DNA of 45,173 nt from Candidatus Omnitrophota bacterium (GCA_028715345.1 JAQUSB010000013.1:1-45173); one strand, 5' to 3'; shown: positions 16,774 to 24,389, numbered from the stretch's first letter. Notes: generated by a model from the sequence alone, not told the origin. Numbers and translations: made by a program.

Positions 16774-19382
16774 GGCAGCCGGCTTTCGTATATCTTCTTG
16801 GCGCGCTCCCGTAAAGCTTTAGCCTCTTCGCTCCTGCCAAGCTTTTCATAAAGGGCGGACATGTTGGATAGTGTCATGACAAGATCGGGGTGCTCCTGAC
16901 CGAACGATCTTTCGGTGATATCGAGAGCTCTCTTGTAGAGGGCTTCGGATTCCTGATATTTATTCATGTATGAGTAGACCGTAGCGAGATTGTTAAGGTC
17001 TGTGACGAGAGCAGGGGAATCTTTACCGAAGGCTTTTTCATCTATCGCGAGGGCCCTTACGAGAAGCGGCTCCGCTTCCGAGTATTTTGCTTCATTGGTA
17101 TAGACGGTGGCCAGGTTGTTAAGGCTTACGGCGACACCTCTATTGTCCGAGCCAAGATTGTGCTCGTTTATCTCCAGCGCTTTTCTTAAAAGGGCTTCCG
17201 CTTCGGGGAATTTTTTCTGGGCGGCGTATATCCTCGCCAGGTCATTCGACGCGGCGGCTATTTCGGGTGAATACTTATCGAAGACGTTATTGTAGAGATC
17301 GACCATTTTAGTGTAAAAGACCTCTGCTTCGGAGTACTTGCCCTGGGATTCGTACAGGTTTATAAGGTTCTTGAGCGTAGCGATCGTATGCGGGTGGAGC
17401 ACACCCAATTTTTTCTCATCCATCTCGAGCGCACCGACCAGGACGCCCTCCGCTTCCGGATACCTACCCTGGTTGGAATATACGGTCGCGAGATTATTAA
17501 GGTCGTTCGAAACTTCGATCGACTCTTCCCCGCATGCCGACTTATCTATACTGAGGGCTTTGAGGATAAGGGGTTCGGCTTCCGCGTATCTTCCCTGGTT
17601 CGAATATATGGCGGCCAGGTTATTCATATAAGCCGCCGCGGCGCGGTTCATGGGGCCGAAATTCGTCTCGTTTATATCGATAGCTTTTTTAAGAACGGTC
17701 ATCGCCTCGGGATATTTCTTTTGATACGAATAGACCGTTGCAAGGCTATTGAGATATTTTGCGGCGTTCGGGTGCTCCTGACCGAACGATCTTTCGGTGA
17801 TATCGAGAGCTCTCTTGTAGAGGGCTTCGGATTCCTGGTATTTATTCATGTATGAGTAGACCGTAGCGAGATTGTTAAGGTCTGTGACGAGAGCAGGGGA
17901 ATCTTTACCGAAGGCTTTTTCGTCTATCGCGAGGGCCCTTACGAGAAGCGGCTCCGCTTCCGAGTATTTTGCTTCATTGGTATAGACGGTGGCCAGGTTG
18001 TTAAGGCTTACGGCGACACCTCTATTGTCCGAGCCAAGATTGTGCTCGTTTATCTCCAGCGCTTTTCTTAAAAGGGCTTCCGCTTCGGGGAATTTTTTCT
18101 GGGCGGCGTATATCCTCGCCAGGTCATTCGACGCGGCGGCTATTTCGGGTGAATACTTATCGAAGACGTTATTGTAGAGATCGACCATTTTAGTGTAAAA
18201 GACCTCTGCTTCGGAGTACTTGCCCTGGGATTCGTATATCGAGCCCAATGAACGCAGGCTGTCCGCCGCTATAGCGTAATTCTTTTTTGGCTCATCCTCC
18301 ACTATAGAAAGAGCGCGCCTTAACAACGGCTCCGCGGCATCGTTCTTCGCCTGGGAAAGATAGGCGATGCCCAGGTTATTGAAAGCCGCCGCCGTGGCCG
18401 GGTGGTTCGGCCCGTACATCTTTCCGTTCAGCTGGATCACGCTTTCCAGGAGCGGCTCCGATTCGGCGTATTTCTTCTGGTAAGAATATGTCACGGCAAG
18501 GCTGCTCAATGTCCTGGCCAGTTCTCCCTGGTCATGTCCCGGGTTATTCTCCATTATGGTAATGGCCCTTTTGTAAAGAGTTTCCGCTTCCGGGTATTTA
18601 TTCATATATGAATAAACCGCGGCAAGGTTGTTCAGATCGGTAACAAGGCCTGGGGAATCTTTGCCTAAAGCCTTCTCGTCTATCTTTACGGCCCTTATAA
18701 GAAGCGGCTCCGCTTCGGAATATTTTGCTTCGCCTATATAAACAGCGGCGAGGTTATTGAGCGATATCGCCACGGCATGTTCTTCCGGCCCGAAATTGCG
18801 CTCGTTTATCTCCAGGGCTTTTTTAAGCAGGACTTCGGCGTCGCGGTATTTCTTATTCGCTATATATATTTTTGCAAGGTTGTTCGCGGCCACCGCCGAG
18901 GATTTGCTAGAGCTGGCGCCCGATTTTTCATATTCCTTTATAAGCTCTTCATAAAATGGCCCGGCCGCGTCGCCCCTGCCGGCTTCCTCGTATAAATTTA
19001 TCAGGAGATTAAGGTCAGGGACCTTGTCCGGATAATTTTCGCCGTGCGAGCGCCTGTCGATGGCAATGGCACGCTTGATAAGAACTTCGCTCCTTTTAGG
19101 CTTATTCGCCGCTGCGTAAAACCTTGCAAGGTTTCGCATCGCGGCGGCTATGTCGGAATAATTTTTGCCGCTTATCGCTTCGCCGACCGCCAGGGTGCGC
19201 ACGGCCAGGGCTCTTTTCAGCGCAAGCTCGGCTTTCGGATACTGCCCTTGGGATGCATATATTTCGGCGGCATTGGTCAGGGATACCGCCTTATCCTGGG
19301 CGGAGGCGGAAGATGCAAAATAGACGAGAAAAAATAAGGATAGCGGGATCCGGAGGATCGATCTGTGATAATACTTTTGCAT
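16770..19382 (-). CDS. Exported TPR-repeat protein (kinesin-light-chain-type repeats)
   Basis: An 870-residue protein with a signal peptide (about residues 1-28, ending SSASAQ) and then about 20 tandem 42-residue TPR units of the kinesin-light-chain/TPR_12 type (pattern LNNLAxVYxxxxKYxEAExLxxRALxIxExxxGxxHP). It is presumably a periplasmic or surface scaffold for protein-protein contacts; the partner is unknown. Two long segments of the array are nearly identical at DNA level (16888-17354 and 17770-18236), pointing to recent duplication or gene conversion. It is the last gene of the coiled-coil/ParA operon, starting 2 bp after the preceding membrane protein. A link between an exported TPR scaffold and the upstream cytoplasmic ATPase is inferred from the operon only. 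Confidence 0.9.
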   Translation of the reverse strand: MQKYYHRSILRIPLSLFFLVYFASSASAQDKAVSLTNAAEIYASQGQYPKAELALKRALAVRTLAVGEAISGKNYSDIAAAMRNLARFYAAANKPKRSEVLIKRAIAIDRRSHGENYPDKVPDLNLLINLYEEAGRGDAAGPFYEELIKEYEKSGASSSKSSAVAANNLAKIYIANKKYRDAEVLLKKALEINERNFGPEEHAVAISLNNLAAVYIGEAKYSEAEPLLIRAVKIDEKALGKDSPGLVTDLNNLAAVYSYMNKYPEAETLYKRAITIMENNPGHDQGELARTLSSLAVTYSYQKKYAESEPLLESVIQLNGKMYGPNHPATAAAFNNLGIAYLSQAKNDAAEPLLRRALSIVEDEPKKNYAIAADSLRSLGSIYESQGKYSEAEVFYTKMVDLYNNVFDKYSPEIAAASNDLARIYAAQKKFPEAEALLRKALEINEHNLGSDNRGVAVSLNNLATVYTNEAKYSEAEPLLVRALAIDEKAFGKDSPALVTDLNNLATVYSYMNKYQESEALYKRALDITERSFGQEHPNAAKYLNSLATVYSYQKKYPEAMTVLKKAIDINETNFGPMNRAAAAYMNNLAAIYSNQGRYAEAEPLILKALSIDKSACGEESIEVSNDLNNLATVYSNQGRYPEAEGVLVGALEMDEKKLGVLHPHTIATLKNLINLYESQGKYSEAEVFYTKMVDLYNNVFDKYSPEIAAASNDLARIYAAQKKFPEAEALLRKALEINEHNLGSDNRGVAVSLNNLATVYTNEAKYSEAEPLLVRALAIDEKAFGKDSPALVTDLNNLATVYSYMNKYQESEALYKRALDITERSFGQEHPDLVMTLSNMSALYEKLGRSEEAKALRERAKKIYESRLP
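16888..18236 (-). repeat. Two near-identical 467-bp segments within the TPR gene, offset 882 bp
   Basis: Bases 16888-17354 and 17770-18236 match at all but about two positions (around 16957/17839 and 17040/17922). The offset of 882 bp equals 294 codons, exactly seven 42-residue TPR units, so frame and repeat phase are preserved. The intervening 415 bp are ordinary diverged TPR units. Confidence 0.9.
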
Positions 19383-19384
19383 AT

Positions 19385-19876
19385 TTAATTTGTCGAACCG
19401 GTCAGAATGGGCACTGCCTGAGCCTGCGTCGCGTCAAGATCATCGCCTTTTTTGGTCAGGCTTTCTATAACACTGGTAAAAAGCTCTTTCTGCGCCGTCA
19501 GGTCGCTGATCTTCTTCTCGAGCTGCGCGGCATTCTTGTTTATCGCTTCTTTCTCGGCAGCCGCTCTCACGAGGTTCATCTGTATTAAAGATATCTCGCC
19601 TTCTTTAGTAGCGACGTTCTTGCGCATCTTTTCGTTCTCTACCACGGCGTTCGACACTAAGTATGCTGTAATACCGAATATGGTAATGACGAGCAATATC
19701 AAAAAAGACGCCCGTGTTTTCAGCGGCGGCGTGCCGCTTATGACGGAAGCGAACTCATCGTCTTTAGCGCCTATCTCACCTACGTCCTCGGCCGTCAATT
19801 TCCATGGCAGCGCCGGCTCGTGCAGTTTCGTTTTCGGTATCTCTGTCGCTACGTTGGATTCGAATTTTTTCTTCAT
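19385..19876 (-). CDS. Single-pass membrane protein with periplasmic coiled coil, unknown function
   Basis: A 163-residue protein that I do not recognise. A polar N-terminal ~55 residues (cytoplasmic if type II) is followed by one hydrophobic helix (residues ~57-79, FLILLVITIFGITAYLV). A Lys/Glu-rich heptad region (~80-145, EGEISLIQMNL, AAQLEKKISDLTAQKELF) follows and probably forms a coiled coil outside the membrane. There is a good ribosome site (GGGGGAATAGATA before ATG). It lies between the ParA-type ATPase (21 bp gap) and the exported TPR gene (2 bp gap). That position suits a protein connecting the cytoplasmic ATPase to the periplasmic TPR protein, which is inference. Confidence 0.8.
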   Translation of the reverse strand: MKKKFESNVATEIPKTKLHEPALPWKLTAEDVGEIGAKDDEFASVISGTPPLKTRASFLILLVITIFGITAYLVSNAVVENEKMRKNVATKEGEISLIQMNLVRAAAEKEAINKNAAQLEKKISDLTAQKELFTSVIESLTKKGDDLDATQAQAVPILTGSTN

Positions 19877-19897
19877 TATCTATTCCCCCTGAATTTT

Positions 19898-20695
19898 TTA
19901 GGCCGGGACCGGGACATTTTCCGGCACCTTGTTAACTTCCTCGACTAAGCTCCTTATATCCGAGGCCACCTTAGAGTCCGGGTACAGTTCGAACACGGAC
20001 TTGCCCATGCTCGAGGCGTCGATTATCTCGTGAGATTCGTTTATGACTGTCTTGAGCGCGTATTCCGGATAAAATTTATGCACCGCTTCTTTGCATTCGC
20101 CGCAGATAGGATACTGCGGATTGAACCGGTTTAAGAATATGTGTATCTTCCCCAGGTAGAAATTGAAATCCGTTTCGATCGACGCGAGGGTTTCCATGAG
20201 TATCTTCAAACCGTGGAACGAAAGGAAATCCGCCAGGAGCGGTATCAATATCTCGTCGGAGGCAATGATCGCGTTAAGGCTCAATAGGTTTATGTTCGGC
20301 GCGGAATCTATGATGATGAAATCGAAATCCCGCTCCACTTCCTTCAATACCTGCCGCAGCCTGAATTCCCTAAGATGCATTTTGAATAGCGGCACCTCGA
20401 GGGCCGAAAGCGAAAGGGATGATGGGATCAGTTTCAATTCGGGAAGAGCGGTGGGGATGATGATGTCGCTTATCTTGCCGTCCGATAACATTACGGTGTA
20501 GAGGCTCTTTTCCGGATGCGGAAGATTTTCCTGATTTAAACAGGCCGTCAGGTGCGCCTGGGCGTCGAGATCGATCATCAGGACGCGTTTACCCATGTTC
20601 GCCAGGCAATAACCGTAAGCGGAGGATATGCTCGTCTTGCCCGTACCGCCTTTATAGTTAAGGAATAATTGTTTCTTGGCAGAGAATGTCGTCAC
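19898..20695 (-). CDS. ParA/MinD-family ATPase
   Basis: A 265-residue deviant-Walker ATPase. It has Walker A KGGTGKTS (residues 15-22) with the signature first Lys, A' region DLDAQAH (43-48), and Walker B FIIIDSAPN with D130. Such ATPases position plasmids, chromosomes, septa, flagella or secretion machines. Here it is chromosomal, has no ParB gene or visible parS, and is embedded between coiled-coil genes, so a role in positioning an envelope structure is more likely than DNA partitioning (inference). Unusual are a CGEC motif (C198, C201) and a His/Tyr-rich stretch (HKFYPEY) where ParA proteins have a variable helix. The start codon is GTG, overlapping the upstream TAG by one base (TAGTG), so translation is probably coupled. 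No MinD-type C-terminal amphipathic helix is evident. Confidence 0.9.
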   Translation of the reverse strand: MTTFSAKKQLFLNYKGGTGKTSISSAYGYCLANMGKRVLMIDLDAQAHLTACLNQENLPHPEKSLYTVMLSDGKISDIIIPTALPELKLIPSSLSLSALEVPLFKMHLREFRLRQVLKEVERDFDFIIIDSAPNINLLSLNAIIASDEILIPLLADFLSFHGLKILMETLASIETDFNFYLGKIHIFLNRFNPQYPICGECKEAVHKFYPEYALKTVINESHEIIDASSMGKSVFELYPDSKVASDIRSLVEEVNKVPENVPVPA

Positions 20696-22407
20696 TATTT
20701 CACTTTAAGGCGATAAGCCTTTATTTTTTGCCTTAGATCGTTAACTTCTCTCGATATCTCTTCGCAATATTTCAGGTCGATCTGTATCTTTTTATCGCGC
20801 GATTCGATCTCTCCTTCTAAACGCTGGATATTCTCGTTCAATTCCTCTTCGGCCTTATCTTTCGCTTTTATCTCTTCCTGCAATGCCTCTATCTCTGTCC
20901 TGAAAGCCGCTATCTTCTCCTCGACCGCCGCCTTTTCCGCTTCCAGGTCCTTGAAGGCCTTGGCCTGCTCGCTCTCGACGTGCCTGATCTTTTCTTCCAT
21001 ATCGGATTTCGCGTTCTCCGCTTCCTGCACTTTGAATGACGACTCTTTCACAAGATTGTCGAGTTCCAGATTCGCGTCTTCCGTCTCTTTTATGCGTTTA
21101 TTTTTAGCGTCGAGCTCTATGTTAAGCTGCGCGATCTTGCCTTCGAGTGCCTTTTTGCTCCTCTCAATCGCCTGTATCTCGAGGTTCATCTCTTTTCTGG
21201 CGTTCTCGATATTTTTATTGCATATCTTTTCGGCCTCGGCTATCTTCTTATTTCTTGCCTCGCCTTCGGCGGTGAGTTCCTTAACCTTGACCTGAAGCGA
21301 TTTTACCGCATCCTCGGAAGCCTGTAGGCGCGCGGCGAGTTCCGATCTGTCTTTCTCGAGGTTCTTATAGGCCTTTTCGCTGTCGGCAAGCCGTTTATCC
21401 CTGTGCTTTACGGTATCTTCCAGCTGGCCGATACGGCCGGCCTGTTCTTTCACTTCTTTAGTGGCGGCGTAAAGTTTGGACCTTAAGCCCTCCATATTGG
21501 AGACCGCTTTTTCTTTTTCCGTGCGGTGCTCTTCGACGGCTTTTTCATGCTCTTTTATCTTCTTGGCGTACTCAAGCGATTCTTCCAGCTTCTTCTGGAT
21601 ATCCCTTATCTCTTCATCCTTTTCTTCTATCCGTATCAGCAGGCTGTCGTTCTGTTTAAGGGAATCCTCGTGCAGTTTTTTCAATTTCTTATTCTCGTTC
21701 TCGAGCGCCGGATCCTGCAATTTTTCTTTAAGTTCGCTTATTTCGACGTCCTGTTCCTTTATGCGCGCGAGCATCTCTTCGCCGCGGGAGCGCATCTCTT
21801 CGTTCTGCGCACGCATCTTTTCGTTCTGCGCGATGATCTCTTCATTGCGAGTGAGCGCCTCTTCTTTATGAGCGCGTATCTTTTCGCCCTGTTTAACCGC
21901 CTCGCTATGGACGCTCTTCAGTTCGTTTATCTCATTTTCCAAAGCGGCTATCTTTTCACGATATTCGGCGAGCGATTTCTTGAACGCATCGCTCAGCATA
22001 TTCTTTTCTTTCTCTATTTTTTTCGCCGCTCCGGTCGAACCTTCGACAAATTTACCCTGCAGCTCCGCTATTATCCTGTTCTTTTCTTCCAGTTGGCCCT
22101 GAAAAGCTTCTCTCTGTAACCGGGCATCTTCCTGCGATCTTTTCAACAGGGCGTTTTCCGACTCGAGCTCGGCCAGCCTATCGACGGAGATCGTATCTTT
22201 TTCTTCTGCGGTATATTCTTCGGGGGATGCGGTGCTTGTGGTATCTTTTTCGAGGACTTTGGTGAAGATCTTCAATACTTCTTCTTCCGGCTTACCCATC
22301 TTCTTCGATAATGCGGAAAGAGAAACGCGCTTCTTCTTTCCGGAGGCTTTAGACTTCCCGCCTTCGATCTTCTGCATTATCTTCTGTTTTATTTCGCTTA
22401 TTTCCAT
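20695..22407 (-). CDS. Long coiled-coil protein with small N-terminal helical domain
   Basis: A 570-residue protein, unrecognised. Residues ~1-55 form a basic helical, possibly winged-helix-like, head (KRVSLSALSKKMGKPEEEVLKIF). From residue ~75 to the end it is almost unbroken heptad sequence rich in Glu, Lys, Leu and Ala (for example EKMRAQNEEMRSRGEEMLAR). It has no signal peptide or membrane helix, so it is cytoplasmic and filament- or rod-like. Bactofilin, crescentin and SMC motifs are absent. It overlaps the ParA-type gene by one base and follows the small membrane coiled-coil gene by 11 bp. Long coiled coils next to ParA-like ATPases are known as cargo or polar landmarks, which makes a scaffold role plausible but unproven. 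Confidence 0.85.
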   Translation of the reverse strand: MEISEIKQKIMQKIEGGKSKASGKKKRVSLSALSKKMGKPEEEVLKIFTKVLEKDTTSTASPEEYTAEEKDTISVDRLAELESENALLKRSQEDARLQREAFQGQLEEKNRIIAELQGKFVEGSTGAAKKIEKEKNMLSDAFKKSLAEYREKIAALENEINELKSVHSEAVKQGEKIRAHKEEALTRNEEIIAQNEKMRAQNEEMRSRGEEMLARIKEQDVEISELKEKLQDPALENENKKLKKLHEDSLKQNDSLLIRIEEKDEEIRDIQKKLEESLEYAKKIKEHEKAVEEHRTEKEKAVSNMEGLRSKLYAATKEVKEQAGRIGQLEDTVKHRDKRLADSEKAYKNLEKDRSELAARLQASEDAVKSLQVKVKELTAEGEARNKKIAEAEKICNKNIENARKEMNLEIQAIERSKKALEGKIAQLNIELDAKNKRIKETEDANLELDNLVKESSFKVQEAENAKSDMEEKIRHVESEQAKAFKDLEAEKAAVEEKIAAFRTEIEALQEEIKAKDKAEEELNENIQRLEGEIESRDKKIQIDLKYCEEISREVNDLRQKIKAYRLKVK

Positions 22408-22418
22408 GTTTTGAGTTT

Positions 22419-22793
22419 CTATTTGAGCGCTTTATAGACCTCTTCCAGGGAAGCCTTCGCTTCGGAGAGTTCTTTTTTCAGCTTCTTATTTTCGTCTTTA
22501 AGGGCGTTATTCTTGGAAATGGCTTCTTCGAGGCGGCTCTCTAATTTAGCCGTATTCTTGTCCTGCGAGGCAACTCCGTCCATCATATTTCCCGCGCCGA
22601 GATTGGCGACTTTTTCCGACAGGACGAAGCGTTCCCGCTCGGAAGCGTCGAGGTCGTTCTTCAGTTTCTTTATTTCGTCTTTACAGACATTGACCCTCGA
22701 TTCGGATTTGAGTATCCAGGTAACTACGAAAATCAAGGAGATACCTATTATTACGAAGAACATCGTGACATTGGCGAGGCCTGAATCTAACAT
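22419..22793 (-). CDS. Small membrane-anchored coiled-coil protein
   Basis: A 124-residue protein, unrecognised. One N-terminal membrane helix (residues ~7-28, NVTMFFVIIGISLIFVVTWIL) is followed by a continuous Lys/Glu/Leu coiled coil to the C-terminus, broken once near residue 70 by a Gly/Met/Asn stretch (GAGNMMDG). It is the first gene of the operon, with a strong GGAGG before the ATG and a consensus promoter immediately upstream. Its architecture mirrors that of the 163-residue protein further down the operon, suggesting two membrane anchors for one complex (inference). Confidence 0.8.
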   Translation of the reverse strand: MLDSGLANVTMFFVIIGISLIFVVTWILKSESRVNVCKDEIKKLKNDLDASERERFVLSEKVANLGAGNMMDGVASQDKNTAKLESRLEEAISKNNALKDENKKLKKELSEAKASLEEVYKALK

Positions 22794-22825
22794 ATTAACC
22801 CTCCGATTTAATGGCGTAATATGGC

Positions 22826-22855
22826 ATTTTACACCAAATATCGATCGGAAGTCAA
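22826..22855 (-). promoter_or_regulatory. Sigma-70 promoter of the ParA/coiled-coil/TPR operon
   Basis: On the minus strand TTGACT (22850-22855) and TAAAAT (22826-22831) are separated by 18 bp, with TG directly before the -10. The predicted start is near 22819, giving a ~25-nt leader with GGAGG. Confidence 0.65.
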
Positions 22856-22862
22856 AGTAAAA

Positions 22863-23285
22863 TTATCCCCGGCTCTTGACGGCTATCGCTACCCTGGTGA
22901 GGCCTTGCTTGAGATCGCAGATATCCTGGAATGCCCTTTTGGAGAGGTCTATTATCCTTCCTTCTTTTACCAGCCTCTTATTGGGTCCGCGGTCGGTAAC
23001 GACTACCTCCGTGACGCGCCCGGTATCGAGGCTCCTTACTATTAAAACGGTGCCGAATTTATAGAACCAGCTCGCGCAGGTCCTCTTCTCGGGATCGAAA
23101 GGCTTGCCGTTAGCCATAGGCAGGTCGGCGCATTCATAAGCATAGTAACTGGCCACGCCTTCTTTAGTAACGAGCCTTACTCCGTCGTGACTGACGATGG
23201 CGGTAGCCAGCGGCCTGTCCGCGGCAGCGAGGCCGGCAATAATAAGCGCGGTCAAAATAAACCTGGCGATCTTTTTGTTTGTCAT
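22863..23285 (-). CDS. RlpA-like double-psi beta-barrel exported protein
   Basis: A 140-residue exported protein. The signal peptide (~1-28) is followed by an RlpA/DPBB domain: EGVASYYA near residue 42, ANGKPFDP, CASWFYKFGT, VVVTDRGP with the conserved Asp, and GRIIDLSKRAF. RlpA proteins are periplasmic or outer-membrane-linked and bind or cut denuded peptidoglycan at the septum. This one has no lipobox Cys and no SPOR domain, so it is a minimal version. Three extra cysteines (C52, C70 and C122) may form a disulfide. It is transcribed separately from the ParA operon just downstream, but the shared direction and 69-bp gap allow read-through. Enzymatic activity is not proven for minimal forms. 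Confidence 0.85.
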   Translation of the reverse strand: MTNKKIARFILTALIIAGLAAADRPLATAIVSHDGVRLVTKEGVASYYAYECADLPMANGKPFDPEKRTCASWFYKFGTVLIVRSLDTGRVTEVVVTDRGPNKRLVKEGRIIDLSKRAFQDICDLKQGLTRVAIAVKSRG

Positions 23286-23392
23286 ATTTCACCGTCCTGC
23301 TTACTAAAACTTTTTACTATCTGCTCAAAAAATATCCAATGGATCTATTGAAACCATCGGATGCGTTCTTCTTATCTTTTCAACAAAAGTTT

Positions 23393-23420
23393 ATCATATA
23401 TTTAACGAAATACAACGCAA
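23393..23420 (-). promoter_or_regulatory. Possible promoter of the RlpA-like gene
   Basis: TTGCGT (23415-23420) and TATGAT (23393-23398) are 16 bp apart on the minus strand. The leader of about 100 nt is AT-rich. The match is moderate, so the call is tentative. Confidence 0.35.
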
Positions 23421-23468
23421 TAAATCTACATTTTTCATATTTAACAGGATTGAAAACGCCTGCTTCTC

Positions 23469-23497
23469 TTGACTTTTAGATATTTCTACTGTATATT
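23469..23497 (+). promoter_or_regulatory. Sigma-70 promoter of the FecR-domain gene
   Basis: TTGACT (23469-23474), a 17-bp spacer and TATATT (23492-23497). The start would fall near 23504, only ~10 nt before the ATG at 23514, so the leader is barely long enough to contain the GAGG at 23504-23507. Confidence 0.6.
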
Positions 23498-23513
23498 TAC
23501 TTCGAGGTGACTT

Positions 23514-23978
23514 ATGAGGATGTTCGCTGCTTTATTTATGGCCGCGTTATTGGTTTTCGCTGTAACTGCGGGATATTCCGAAGAGATAATGCGTACGGCG
23601 ACGGTTACTCAGATAAACGGTGAGGTAATGGTCAAGGACCCTGGCCTTCACCCCTGGACCAAGGCAAAGGTCGGGGACGTTTTAAATGAGGGGTCATTCA
23701 TAAAGACCGGCGTGAGGAGCACGGCTGTTTTAGGTGTGGACGGCGGCAATACCGCGACTGTAGATGTGAGCGAAAAGTCGCTCATTTCATTCGCGAAACT
23801 CACGAAAGACCGCGCAAGCGGCATGAAAAGGACTTTACTTGAGCTTTCTGTAGGCCAGGTAGTGATAAAAGCCCAAAGGCTCGACACGCCCGATTCGAAA
23901 TTCGAAGTGAAAACCCCTACCTCCCTGGTAGGTGTCCGCGGTACAAAATTCTCCGTCAAGGTCGACGCACTGAGATAA
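23514..23978 (+). CDS. Exported FecR-domain protein
   Basis: A 154-residue protein with a signal peptide (~1-22, cleavage near AGYSEE) and one FecR-like domain (TVTQINGEVMVKDPG, AKVGDVLNEGSFIKTG, LLELSVGQVVIKA, FEVKTPTSLVGVRGTKF). In this domain family the last motif, TPTSLVGVRGTKF, is the most conserved. FecR proteins can be anti-sigma regulators, but the signal-peptide single-domain form without a cytoplasmic part is more likely a periplasmic structural protein. It has no sigma gene beside it. It is one of only two plus-strand genes here and is divergent from the RlpA-like gene across a 228-bp gap that carries both promoters. Confidence 0.85.
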   Translation: MRMFAALFMAALLVFAVTAGYSEEIMRTATVTQINGEVMVKDPGLHPWTKAKVGDVLNEGSFIKTGVRSTAVLGVDGGNTATVDVSEKSLISFAKLTKDRASGMKRTLLELSVGQVVIKAQRLDTPDSKFEVKTPTSLVGVRGTKFSVKVDALR

Positions 23979-24023
23979 TCGTCGCTCGGCGCATATAGCT
24001 ATTCAACATAAGGGAAAGGAATA

Positions 24024-24053
24024 TTAAGGAAAACCGATTTAGGTTTTCCTTAA
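24024..24053. terminator. Perfect 12-bp hairpin between convergent FecR and tRNA-Arg transcripts
   Basis: TTAAGGAAAACC (24024-24035), a 6-nt loop (24036-24041) and GGTTTTCCTTAA (24042-24053) pair without mismatch. There is no long T-run on either side, so it is a plausible but atypical bidirectional terminator, or a repeat-element end. Confidence 0.45.
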
Positions 24054-24094
24054 ACAAATTTGGGCGATTAGCCCGCTGTGGTTTTACTGTAGGC

Positions 24095-24136
24095 GGCCGA
24101 AGCCAAAAAGCAAGACATATCTTTTTGGCGAAGGCC
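24095..24136. repeat. Imperfect inverted repeat
   Basis: GGCC (24095-24098) and GCCAAAAAG (24102-24110) pair with CTTTTTGGC (24121-24129) and GGCC (24133-24136), leaving a symmetrical 3x3 GAA/GAA internal loop and a 10-nt apical loop. Confidence 0.6.
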
Positions 24137-24146
24137 AAATTTGAAT

Positions 24147-24167
24147 TGGCGCGCCTGGCAGGATTCG
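24147..24167 (-). repeat. 21-bp duplicate of the tRNA-Arg 3' end (possible attachment-site remnant)
   Basis: The same 21 bp occur at 24287-24307, where they are the CCA end, acceptor strand and T-arm of tRNA-Arg (core GGCGCGCCTGGCAGG on the plus strand). A further short match to the anticodon-stem region (CTGGCTACG on the minus strand) lies at ~24199-24207. Duplicated tRNA 3' ends are the usual product of tyrosine-recombinase integration, but no integrase gene is near. Confidence 0.65.
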
Positions 24168-24286
24168 GCTACTTCGGCGTCCGGAGGCCGCCTGCGTAGC
24201 CAGCCGTCTCGCTGTCGGTCGGAGACCTTTTCCTCGCTTTGCTCGGCGCTCGCCGGCTTCGAATCCCAGACTTTTCTGAAGTGGGA

Positions 24287-24363
24287 TGGCGCGCCTGGCA
24301 GGATTCGAACCTGCGACCACCTGGTTCGTAGCCAGATACTCTATCCAACTGAGCTACAGGCGC
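24287..24363 (-). tRNA. tRNA-Arg (anticodon ACG)
   Basis: The minus strand folds as a full cloverleaf. Acceptor GCGCCTG (24363-24357) pairs with CAGGCGC (24297-24291). The D-arm is GCTCAGTTGGATAGAGT. The anticodon stem is CTGG/CCAG with loop CTACGAA, giving anticodon ACG for CGN arginine codons (A34 is normally edited to inosine). The T-arm GCAGG/CCTGC has loop TTCGAAT. The discriminator is G, and CCA is encoded (24289-24287). It follows the tRNA-binding protein gene by 26 bp and is probably co-transcribed with it. Confidence 0.97.
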
Positions 24364-24389
24364 ATCGTAAAAGCGGTGCTGCTATATCG

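Larger units (their letters stand above)
23979..24286. repeat. Gene-free, hairpin-rich stretch between the FecR gene and tRNA-Arg
   Basis: This 308-bp gap holds no credible gene. In order it contains a perfect 12-bp hairpin (24024-24053), a small GGGC/GCCC hairpin (24062-24074), a long imperfect hairpin (24095-24136), a 21-bp copy of the tRNA-Arg 3' end (24147-24167), and a GC-rich part with GGCTAC/GTAGCC arms (~24167-24205). Frames across it give low-complexity Arg/Gly/Ser peptides of the kind produced by reading through tRNA genes. It looks like remnants of a small repetitive or integrative element next to the tRNA. Confidence 0.6.

Noticed and set aside
19898-22407. Plasmid partition locus (ParAB) or plasmid origin
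   Set aside because: There is no ParB-like helix-turn-helix gene, no iterons or parS-like repeats, and the neighbours are envelope genes with their own chromosomal-type promoters.
23514-23978. FecR anti-sigma regulator paired with the ECF sigma factor
   Set aside because: The protein has a signal peptide and only the periplasmic FecR-like domain, lies 13 kb from the sigma gene, and the sigma gene already has an overlapping zinc-type anti-sigma partner.
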